The position numbers and the translations under genes are program-made. DNA of 46,922 nucleotides from Spirochaetota bacterium (GTDB lineage Bacteria > Spirochaetota > JAAYUW01 > JAOAHJ01), in NCBI GenBank assembly GCA_026415295.1, contig JAOAHJ010000027.1:1-46922 (forward strand), given 5' to 3'. Below are positions 7,436 through 15,042 of the stretch, in pieces (the stretch's first letter is position 1; each line of letters opens with the position of its first letter). The notes beneath the pieces were generated by a model. It did no database searches. It had not been told where the DNA came from and worked only from the letters and a program-made list of their open reading frames with translations.

Positions 7436-9355
7436 ATGAAAATAAAAATATTAAATTTTTTCTTTTCTTTATTTAAGAGAAAGAAAAAGTTAAAGTCTTC
7501 AAAAATCAGAAGTGTAAAACTAGGGATAAAGTTAAAATTAATATTAACATTCAGTGTTATTTTTCTTTTGATTTTATCTATAATTTTATTTTTTAACTAC
7601 TTTTATCAAAATAGAATTATTTTAATTGAAAAATTTAATAGAGCATCGATTTTGAATACTATTTTAAGTAATGTTTCTGAAATATTTATGGAAGAAAGCC
7701 TTTTTTCCTCTTCACTTGAAAAAGAGAGTAAAAGAAATTTTGTTAAAAACAGTATAGTAAATTTTATTAATATTAATAAAGATGTTGTTCAAGTAATAAT
7801 TGTTGATGATAGAATGAGAATTCTTGTAAATGAAGGAAATAATGTAATAAGTTCAAAAGATATTAGCAGTCTTAAGATAAAAGATAAGTTTAGTCAAAAT
7901 AGTTATGATATAATTAAAAACAAAAAAGTTATAGTATATGAAAATAATAATAATAGTAGTAAAGAAAGCAATAATAAAGATAGCAAAAATCAAAAATATA
8001 GAGTTTTGAAATTAAAATATAAAATACTTTTACAACCTATTTTTTTAAATTTTGGTTTATTAGTTTCAATTAATAATGATTTTGATAAGATTTTTAAAAC
8101 TTATTATGATAAAGGATTATCAACAAAAAGCAAAGATTACTATGTTAATTATTTAATTAAAAAGTACAATAGTTTTTTATCAGAAGATATTACTAGAAAA
8201 GAATCAAAATACTATGGAGATTTAGATTTTATTTTTTTTAATTTATACAAAGAAGCTTTTAATTTTAGAAAAGGTAAGTTTGAAAAAAAAGATGAATGGC
8301 TTTGTAATATTTATTGGCTAATTAATTTGAAAATTAAGCAGCAAAAGGCTTTAGAAGATAAAAATATAACTTTAGCTGCTAATATAACAAATGAAATTTA
8401 TAAAAATTTTCTTGTATTAAGAGATTATGCTGAAAAGTTTAGGTTTCTTGGGAATGTTTTGATTGTTTTAGATATTACTAATATTCAAAAAGAAATAAAT
8501 AAAGGTTTAAGAATCATATTCATAATTTTTTTAGTGATATATTTATTATCAATCATTTTGATTTCATTAATATCAAAGATATTTGTTAAAAATATTAAAA
8601 TACTTGAAAATTGGGGACTCGAAGTTAGTAAAGGGAATCTTGATGCAAAAATCAAAATAAATTCAATGGATGAAGTCGGGAGACTTTCAGATATATTTAA
8701 TATAATGTTATCTGAATTGATACAAAAATATCACCTTGAAAGGTATGTTTCAAAGGGGACAATTAATTTAATAAAAGATATGCAAGATAAATCTCAAAAC
8801 TTAAATCTTAAGGAAAGAAGAAATTTTGCTTTTTTATTTTCAGATATTAGAGGCTTTACCTCTTTTTCAGAGAAAAGTTCTCCAGATGATGTAATAAGCA
8901 TATTAAATATTTATTTGGATGCTCAGTCTAAAATAATTAAAAAAAATAAGGGAGATATAGATAATTTTGTTGGAGATCAAGTAGTCGCTCATTTTAAAGG
9001 TGAAAAAAGAGTTGATAATTGTATCAGAACAGCAATTGAAATAATAAATTATATAGAAGAGCTTAATATTAAAAGAAAAAAAGATAATTTACCAATTTTT
9101 GAAGTAGGCATAGGTCTCCATATGGGGGATGTAGTAGTAGGGAATATAGGATCAGACTTTAGAATGCTTTTTACCTGTATAGGTGATGCTGTAAATACTA
9201 CAGCAAGATTATGCTCAATTGCTAAACCTATGGAAATATTATGTTCTGAAGAAATTTATCTTAATTCTAAAAGCAAAGAAAAATTTGTAGAGTTTAATGA
9301 AGTCAAACTTAAAGGAAAAGAAAAAGAAATAAAAATATATAAAATTAAAATGTAA
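7436..9355 (+). CDS. Membrane class III adenylate/guanylate cyclase with HAMP domain
   Basis: 639 residues. A first membrane segment (about 32-55) and a second (about 357-385) enclose a sensory region of about 300 residues, followed by a HAMP linker (to about 435) and a class III cyclase domain (about 455-639). The metal-binding aspartates are D470 (FSDIRGFT) and D514 (FVGDQVV). The transition-state Asn and Arg are present in VNTTARL. The substrate-selecting position that is Lys in adenylate cyclases (three residues before the Gly of GD) is Asn510, and its partner is Thr580 (TCIGDAVN), so nucleotide preference is uncertain. No recognised sensor fold in the extracytoplasmic part. Expected to turn an envelope signal into cAMP or another cyclic nucleotide. 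No ribosome site; see the promoter at 7402-7429. Confidence 0.9.
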   Translation: MKIKILNFFFSLFKRKKKLKSSKIRSVKLGIKLKLILTFSVIFLLILSIILFFNYFYQNRIILIEKFNRASILNTILSNVSEIFMEESLFSSSLEKESKRNFVKNSIVNFININKDVVQVIIVDDRMRILVNEGNNVISSKDISSLKIKDKFSQNSYDIIKNKKVIVYENNNNSSKESNNKDSKNQKYRVLKLKYKILLQPIFLNFGLLVSINNDFDKIFKTYYDKGLSTKSKDYYVNYLIKKYNSFLSEDITRKESKYYGDLDFIFFNLYKEAFNFRKGKFEKKDEWLCNIYWLINLKIKQQKALEDKNITLAANITNEIYKNFLVLRDYAEKFRFLGNVLIVLDITNIQKEINKGLRIIFIIFLVIYLLSIILISLISKIFVKNIKILENWGLEVSKGNLDAKIKINSMDEVGRLSDIFNIMLSELIQKYHLERYVSKGTINLIKDMQDKSQNLNLKERRNFAFLFSDIRGFTSFSEKSSPDDVISILNIYLDAQSKIIKKNKGDIDNFVGDQVVAHFKGEKRVDNCIRTAIEIINYIEELNIKRKKDNLPIFEVGIGLHMGDVVVGNIGSDFRMLFTCIGDAVNTTARLCSIAKPMEILCSEEIYLNSKSKEKFVEFNEVKLKGKEKEIKIYKIKM

Positions 9356-9490
9356 TTAGCTTGTAATTTCATTATTTTATGATTAATTTTTCTTAAATAA
9401 AAATAATTAAATTTCAAATTGGAATTAATGTTTTATCTTTTTAGGTTTATTAATAATTTTAATATTTTAATTTTCAAAAAGGATCTTTTA

Positions 9491-10633
9491 ATGAAAAAAG
9501 TTAAGGCAATTACATATAAAACATTTATATTATTAATTTTATTAGTTTTAATTTTTTTATTTTTTTCTTACAAAATGGGGCTTGCAAATTTTATTTCTAC
9601 TATAATGAAAACAGCACATGATCTATTACTTAATACATGTTTTTTCATAATGGCTTTGTCGGTAATATCAGGTGCTTTTGGTTCTTTTCTTGTAGAGTTT
9701 GGTATTATTTCTCTATTAAACAAAATACTTGCTCCAGTTATAAAAGTATTTTGGGGGTTACCTGGAGCTGCTGCTATTGGAGCTTTGTCAACTTATATTT
9801 CTGATAATCCCGCAATAATAGCACTTGCTAAAGATAAGAATTTTATGAGTTATTTTGAAGATTATCAAAAACCAGCATTAACTAATTTTGGAACATCTTT
9901 TGGTATGGGCTTAATTATTACTGCTTATATGTTTTCTAAAGGGTTTTTTATTGAAGCTCTAATTGGCAATGTTGGGACTGTTATAGGATCTATTTTTTCA
10001 ACTAGAATGATGATAAATTATTCAAAAAAATACTTTGCTACTCATAAAGACTTTAAACATCTTAATTTACATGAAAAGGATAAAGAAGATCTATTGAATT
10101 ATAGATATATTAGAGAAGGAAACTATTTTCAAAGACTCTTAGATTCTATTTTAGATGGAGGTAAGAATGGTCTTGAGATGGGATTTCAAATTATACCAGG
10201 GGTTTTAATTATTTGTACCTTTGTCTTGCTCGTTACTTTTGATTCAGGAGGTCACTATAATGGTTCAGCTTATCAGGGTGTACCAATTTTACCTTTTATA
10301 GGTTCATTAATATTTAAACCATTAAAATTCTTATTCGGATTCTCTTCTCCAGAATCTATAGCTTTTCCTGTAACTTCACTTGGTGCTGTTGGGGCTGCTT
10401 TAGGTTTAATACCAAAATTTTTACAAGCAGGATTAATAAAAGCTAATGATATAGCAGTATTTACAGCAATAGGAATGACCTGGTCTGGTTATCTATCAAC
10501 TCATGTTGGTATGATGGATGCATTAGGGTATAGAGATCTTACATCTAAAGCTATTATTTCACACACAATAGGGGGTTTAATTGCTGGTATTTCTGCTAAT
10601 TACATTTATTTTTTGTTTTTTAAAATATTTTAG
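9491..10633 (+). CDS. Nucleoside-recognition (Gate) domain membrane protein, CD0519/CD1768-like
   Basis: 380 residues with about 8-9 hydrophobic segments. The diagnostic stretch is the Gate-like region with GAAAIGALSTYISDNPAIIALAKD, followed by PALTNFGTSFGMGLII; I recall this pattern from the CD0519/CD1768 family of membrane proteins. A second conserved region near the end reads AIGMTWSGYLSTHVGMMDALG. Function is unknown; related Gate proteins include SpmA/SpmB and nucleoside or ion transporters. I start at ATG 9491, which has AAAAGGA upstream; an in-frame TTG at 9419 would add 24 residues without a ribosome site. The gene is isolated, with a large regulatory gap downstream. Confidence 0.72.
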   Translation: MKKVKAITYKTFILLILLVLIFLFFSYKMGLANFISTIMKTAHDLLLNTCFFIMALSVISGAFGSFLVEFGIISLLNKILAPVIKVFWGLPGAAAIGALSTYISDNPAIIALAKDKNFMSYFEDYQKPALTNFGTSFGMGLIITAYMFSKGFFIEALIGNVGTVIGSIFSTRMMINYSKKYFATHKDFKHLNLHEKDKEDLLNYRYIREGNYFQRLLDSILDGGKNGLEMGFQIIPGVLIICTFVLLVTFDSGGHYNGSAYQGVPILPFIGSLIFKPLKFLFGFSSPESIAFPVTSLGAVGAALGLIPKFLQAGLIKANDIAVFTAIGMTWSGYLSTHVGMMDALGYRDLTSKAIISHTIGGLIAGISANYIYFLFFKIF

Positions 10634-10710
10634 TTTCTTTATAAATTAAAATAAATAAATTGATAGATTATTAAGTTAAAAATAGTTAAGTAAATTTAAT
10701 TAAAATTTTA

Positions 10711-10739
10711 TTGACAAAAAAAATGTTTGCTTCTATTCT
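10711..10739 (+). promoter_or_regulatory. Consensus sigma-70-type promoter of the ABC exporter operon
   Basis: TTGACA (10711-10716), a 17-bp spacer, then TATTCT (10734-10739). Transcription would start near 10746, only a few bases before the GGAGG ribosome site of the leader peptide and about 400 nt upstream of the first ABC gene. It is one of the two best -35/-10 pairs in the window. Confidence 0.75.
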
Positions 10740-10761
10740 TTTTATGAATGGAGGTTAAAAA

Positions 10762-10824
10762 ATGATTAATCAATTAAATATAAGCAAAATAATTTTTAAT
10801 ATATTATTATATATATTAATATGA
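10762..10824 (+). CDS. Leader peptide, 20 residues, Ile/Leu-rich
   Basis: A short ORF, ATG at 10762 to TGA at 10822-10824, preceded by GGAGG (10750-10754) at good spacing and placed right behind a consensus promoter. It encodes a 20-residue peptide beginning MINQLNISK and ending in a hydrophobic tail; 11 of 20 residues are Ile or Leu. The stop codon overlaps the first of a chain of complementary segments that end in a terminator ahead of the ABC genes, the arrangement of a ribosome-sensing attenuator. The peptide itself probably has no function beyond placing ribosomes. Known analogy: the bmrCD ABC exporter genes of Bacillus subtilis are preceded by the leader bmrB. Confidence 0.7.
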   Translation: MINQLNISKIIFNILLYILI

Positions 10825-11132
10825 GCCAATCCTTAATTATTATTTTCTAATAATAAAAATTATTCAATTTGATAATGGTTAATGATTTTTAAATTAGCTA
10901 AATAAAGTAATAATTTAAATTAAAACTTGTAGATATAAATATATAAAATTTAAATTATTGAAATATAAGATTTAGTCAATTTACGTAGAATGATTTGATT
11001 TACTTTCAAGTAAAATTAGAGGATTGGTTCAAAATCTTTGCTAATCCTCTATGATAAGTAGGATATTATATTAAGATTAAAGATAATAATTATAAAATAT
11101 AGAATCCCTCTGGATTAGCATCCAGAGGGATT
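10823..11132 (+). promoter_or_regulatory. Putative transcription attenuator with mutually exclusive hairpins
   Basis: Five complementary segments are visible. Segment 1 (10823-10833, overlapping the leader stop) pairs with segment 2 (11020-11030) over 11 bp with one G-U. Segment 2 extended (11018-11028) also pairs with segment 3 (11040-11050) over 11 bp with two wobble pairs. Segment 3 (11039-11047) pairs perfectly over 9 bp with 11112-11120, the loop side of the terminator hairpin 11103-11132. So 1:2 frees segment 3 to disturb the terminator, whereas a ribosome covering segment 1 allows 2:3 and lets the terminator form. The pairings are seen in the sequence; the switching direction is inference. 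The stretch 10834-11017 between segments 1 and 2 holds nothing else I recognise. Confidence 0.65.
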
Positions 11133-11138
11133 TTTATT
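11103..11138 (+). terminator. Intrinsic terminator (attenuator) before the ABC genes
   Basis: A perfect 12-bp stem, AATCCCTCTGGA (11103-11114) with TCCAGAGGGATT (11121-11132), a 6-nt loop and a T-rich tail (11131-11138). It ends one base before the AAGGAG ribosome site of the first ABC gene, so it must be bypassed for the operon to be expressed. Unusually GC-rich for this sequence. Confidence 0.85.
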
Positions 11139-11151
11139 AAGGAGATATAAC

Positions 11152-12915
11152 ATGAATTATAAAAGAAACAAAATAGATAGTAGTAAAATGAGGAAAAATA
11201 AAAAAATTAATAAATATAGTATACTTTTTGATCTAATCAAAAAAAATTATAAGATTTTTTTTATTGCTATAATTATTATTTTGCTATCAAATATAGTTAA
11301 TATAATAATTCCAATAATTACAAAAAATGTAATAGATATTTATATTAAAAATAAAGATTTAGTTGGTTTTTATAATGAACTTATTAAACTATTTATTCTT
11401 ATTATGGTATTTAGTTTAATTACTTTTTTTAACATTTATACCAATGAGTATTTAGGACAAAATATTTTGTTTAGCTTAAAGAAGAAAGTTTTTGATCATC
11501 TTATATACCTTCCAAGTAATTATTTTGATAAAACCCCAGTTGGAAAATTTATATCAAGAATAGAATCTGATGGAGAAGCTGTTAGAATTTTTATTACTAA
11601 TTCAATACTTTTAATATTAAATGATATAATTTTGTTTATTGGTATGTTAATTGTTATGATTAATAAATCCCCGGTTTTAACTTTATTTTTAATGATAGTA
11701 GTTGTTTTTTTAGCTATTTTTTCTGTATGGTATAAAAACAGGATTTATCCTATATGGGAAAAATTTAGAAAAGTATTCTCTTCTATGACTGGTGTTTTAT
11801 CTGATATAATTAAAGGATCTATCTTATTAAAATTAAATAATTTAGAAGGTTGGGGCATCAATAAACTAAACAATGAATTAAAAAAAATATTTATATTAGG
11901 AAAAAAAGGTGATTTCATTGATAGTTTATATCATAATACTTTATTTATTTTTGAATCTTTAACAATAGCTTTAATTATATGGATTACTGTTTTTAAGACA
12001 TCAATTGTTAAGGTAAATTTCTCAGTTGGTTTATTATACCTTTTTACTTCTTATATAAGACAATTTTTTGGGCCTATTAAAAATCTTACCCAACAATATC
12101 AAGAGGTTCAAAAAGCTTTAGCTGCTTTATCTAGAATTGAAGAGATACTAAATATTGAAAAAGAAGATTTTTCTGGATTGGATATCAATGATTTTAAGGA
12201 TAAAATAGTATTTAATAATGTTTCATTTTCTTATGATAATAGGAAAATAGTTTTAAAAAATGTATCTTTTACCATAAAAAAAGGTGAAAAAGTTGCTCTT
12301 GTAGGTAAAACAGGGTCAGGGAAAACCACTATTATTTCTATTTTATTAAGATTGTATGATGGATATAAAGGTTCTATAAAAATCGATGGTATAGAATTAA
12401 AAAATATAAACAAAGGAGCTTTAAGAAATTTATTTTCAACAGTTTTTCAAGATATTTTTTTGTTTGAAGATAATGTTAAAAATAATATTACAATAGGAAA
12501 AAATATTGATGATGATTATATTTTTAGTTTTCTTGACAATATAGGAATAAAAGAATATTTTAAAAGATTTTCTAATGGTTTGTATACAAATATAGGAAAT
12601 GAAGCCACTAATATTTCTACAGGTGAAAAACAATTAGTTTCTATAGTTAGGACCTACTTAAGAAACTCTGAAATTTTTATTTTTGATGAAGCTACAGCAT
12701 CTATTGATAGGGAGACAGAAGATTTAATTTATAAATCATTAAACAAATTTTCTAAAGATAAAACATGTATTATTATTGCTCATAAATTATCAACTATAAA
12801 AAATGTTGATAAAATTATAGTTTTTCATAACGGAGAAGTTATAGAAGAAGGTAGTTATAATGAGTTAGTAAGTAAAAATGGTTATTTTGCTGAGCTTGTA
12901 AATATAAAAACATAA
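11152..12915 (+). CDS. ABC exporter subunit 1 (half-transporter with catalytic Walker B Glu)
   Basis: 587 residues: six-helix transmembrane domain (about 35-320) fused to a nucleotide-binding domain (about 345-587). Walker A is GKTGSGKT (from residue 385), the Q-loop is VFQDIFLF, Walker B is IFIFDEATASID with catalytic E513, and the H-loop is IIAHKLSTI. The signature motif is degenerate (NISTGEKQL instead of LSGGQ). This matches one half of a heterodimeric type IV exporter of the BmrCD/TM287-288 kind, paired with the next gene. Start fixed by AAGGAGA 6 nt before the ATG, immediately after the attenuator. Such pairs usually expel drugs or lipids; substrate unknown here. Confidence 0.93.
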   Translation: MNYKRNKIDSSKMRKNKKINKYSILFDLIKKNYKIFFIAIIIILLSNIVNIIIPIITKNVIDIYIKNKDLVGFYNELIKLFILIMVFSLITFFNIYTNEYLGQNILFSLKKKVFDHLIYLPSNYFDKTPVGKFISRIESDGEAVRIFITNSILLILNDIILFIGMLIVMINKSPVLTLFLMIVVVFLAIFSVWYKNRIYPIWEKFRKVFSSMTGVLSDIIKGSILLKLNNLEGWGINKLNNELKKIFILGKKGDFIDSLYHNTLFIFESLTIALIIWITVFKTSIVKVNFSVGLLYLFTSYIRQFFGPIKNLTQQYQEVQKALAALSRIEEILNIEKEDFSGLDINDFKDKIVFNNVSFSYDNRKIVLKNVSFTIKKGEKVALVGKTGSGKTTIISILLRLYDGYKGSIKIDGIELKNINKGALRNLFSTVFQDIFLFEDNVKNNITIGKNIDDDYIFSFLDNIGIKEYFKRFSNGLYTNIGNEATNISTGEKQLVSIVRTYLRNSEIFIFDEATASIDRETEDLIYKSLNKFSKDKTCIIIAHKLSTIKNVDKIIVFHNGEVIEEGSYNELVSKNGYFAELVNIKT

Positions 12916-12995
12916 ATTTCTTATACAAAAATTAAAATATGTTAAATTAATAAATAAATTTATAGAAATATATTTACTAATTTTAAGGAATGCTT

Positions 12996-14936
12996 ATGAA
13001 AAAGTTATTAAAATATATTTTAAAATATTGGAAAGAACATAAATGGAGAATATCAATATTAATTGTTTTTTCCATAATTAGTACTATTATAATGGTTTAT
13101 TGGCCTGTTATTCTCAAAAATGTTATAGACTCAATAACAGAAAATTTAAAGTTGAATAATGTATTAAAAAATCTTTTTATTTTTGTTATTTTATCTTTTC
13201 TTTTTGTATTTTTTTATACTTCGATACAATTAAATAGAATTTTCATTAATAGATCTTTCTTTTTTAAGATGACTCTTGATCTTGTTATATTTATACTAAA
13301 ACAATCCAAAAAATTTTTTAATAAATTCAAAACAGGAGATATTCTAACAAGAATTATAGATGATATACAAAATTTGTCTTGGTTTTCATGTTCTGGAATA
13401 TTTAGGTTTTTTGATGCTCTATCAATAATTATTTTTTCTTTTGTAGTTATGATTAGTTTGTCTCCACAAATTACTCTTTTTATTTTAATACCAATTATTT
13501 TAATATTTATTAATATTGTTTTAATTGAGAAAAAACTTGACTATGCTTATGAACAATTGCAAAAAAGTATTTCTGAAGTTAATGATAATATTGAAAAAGC
13601 TTTTTCTGCTATAAAAATTATTAAAAGTTGTAATATGGAAGAATTTTCATCAAAAGAGTTTGAATTATTAATGAATAAAAGAAAAAACAAGGAATTAAGA
13701 ATTGTATTATTAGATGCTATTTGGCATGGTTCAAATATGTTTTATATGAATCTTGGATTTTTTATTATAATTTTATTTTCGGGGAAATTCGTTATTGCGG
13801 GTACTTTAAGTTTGGGCACATTTATAGCTTTTACACAATACTATTATACTATTAATGAATATTTTTATTCTATAGTTTATTTTTTTGTAAATTTAAAAAG
13901 GAATACTATTGCTTCTAAAAGAATTATGGAACTTTATGAAAATGATTCTATACTAAAATATGATAAAATATTTTATGAAGGATATAAGAGTTTAATAAAT
14001 ATTGAAAATATTGAAAAAATAGAGTTTAAAAACGTTACATTAAAGTTTGGTGATAGAACTATATTTGAAAATTTAAATTTGACAATAAATAAGGGAGATT
14101 TTATTGGTATAAAAGGTAAAGTAGGAAGTGGTAAAACATTATTATGTGATTTAATAGTTGGTAATGAAATGCCATCTTCAGGAGAAATATTAGTAAATGG
14201 TATACCAATCGAGAAAATAAATATAAAAAGTTATAGAGCCAATTTTGGATATGTTTTACAAGAACCTTTGCTTTTTTCTGAATCAATTAAGGAAAACATT
14301 ACTTTTAGTAATTTTAATTCTAGAAAATTAGATAACTTAAATTTCTCCAATATTGAAGATAGTTTTTATTATGAATATGAAAAAAGAAAATTTTTTGATT
14401 TTTTTAAAAAGATAGATAGGGAGATTAAAATTGATGAAGATGAAGAATTAAAAAAAAGAGAAGAATTAAATAAAGATCAAAATTATAAAATGATCCAAGA
14501 ATTTAATAAAAATGAAGATATAAAAGAAATATTTAATTATAAAAAATTAGAAAAAGTTCAAATCGATGAATTTAAAGAAAATGAAAAATATAACTTAAAT
14601 TATTTGATTAAAATTGATGAAAATCTTATAGAATCTATTAATTTTGCTAACTTAACTGATGATATAAAAATGTTTCCTGATGGAATAAATACTAAAGTTG
14701 GAACTAAAGGAATAATGGTTTCTGGCGGACAAAGAGAAAGGATAACAATAGCAAGAGCAATTTATAAAAAACCGAACATTTATATATTTGATGATTCTAC
14801 TAGATCTCTTGATGCTAAAACTGAGCATAAAGTTATTAAAAATATTAAAGCATTAAGTAAAAATAATACCATTATTATGGTTACTCATAGAATTGAATCT
14901 TTAAAATATGCAGATAAAATAATTGAATTAGGCTAA
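12996..14936 (+). CDS. ABC exporter subunit 2 (half-transporter with degenerate Walker B and a large NBD insert)
   Basis: 646 residues: transmembrane domain (about 10-310), then a nucleotide-binding domain. Walker A is GKVGSGKT (374-381), the Q-loop glutamine is Q422, the signature is canonical VSGGQ (575-579), and Walker B ends FDD (D599, D600), with Asp replacing the catalytic Glu; the H-loop is MVTHRIESL. Combined with subunit 1, one composite ATP site is complete (its E513 with this VSGGQ) and the other degenerate, as expected of a heterodimeric exporter. Between Q-loop and signature there are 154 residues against 56 in subunit 1, so an insert of about 98 charged Lys/Glu/Asn-rich residues is present. 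I start at 12996 because AAGGA lies 6 nt upstream; the ATG at 12990 abuts the site. Confidence 0.92.
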   Translation: MKKLLKYILKYWKEHKWRISILIVFSIISTIIMVYWPVILKNVIDSITENLKLNNVLKNLFIFVILSFLFVFFYTSIQLNRIFINRSFFFKMTLDLVIFILKQSKKFFNKFKTGDILTRIIDDIQNLSWFSCSGIFRFFDALSIIIFSFVVMISLSPQITLFILIPIILIFINIVLIEKKLDYAYEQLQKSISEVNDNIEKAFSAIKIIKSCNMEEFSSKEFELLMNKRKNKELRIVLLDAIWHGSNMFYMNLGFFIIILFSGKFVIAGTLSLGTFIAFTQYYYTINEYFYSIVYFFVNLKRNTIASKRIMELYENDSILKYDKIFYEGYKSLINIENIEKIEFKNVTLKFGDRTIFENLNLTINKGDFIGIKGKVGSGKTLLCDLIVGNEMPSSGEILVNGIPIEKINIKSYRANFGYVLQEPLLFSESIKENITFSNFNSRKLDNLNFSNIEDSFYYEYEKRKFFDFFKKIDREIKIDEDEELKKREELNKDQNYKMIQEFNKNEDIKEIFNYKKLEKVQIDEFKENEKYNLNYLIKIDENLIESINFANLTDDIKMFPDGINTKVGTKGIMVSGGQRERITIARAIYKKPNIYIFDDSTRSLDAKTEHKVIKNIKALSKNNTIIMVTHRIESLKYADKIIELG

Positions 14937-15042
14937 TATTATAAAATTAGTTAATAATTTAATATAAGTAAAGTTAAATTTTTGTGCTATATTTTTTGTA
15001 GTTAATTAAATAAAAAAATTAATAAGAAATTTTGGAGTATTT

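Noticed and set aside
9419-9490. 24-residue N-terminal extension of the Gate-family protein from a TTG start
   Set aside because: No ribosome site at the TTG, whereas ATG 9491 has AAAAGGA at good spacing.
14937-15042. glmS ribozyme or other riboswitch ahead of glmS
   Set aside because: Only 106 bp of AT-rich sequence with no structured core; nothing of the ribozyme can be recognised.
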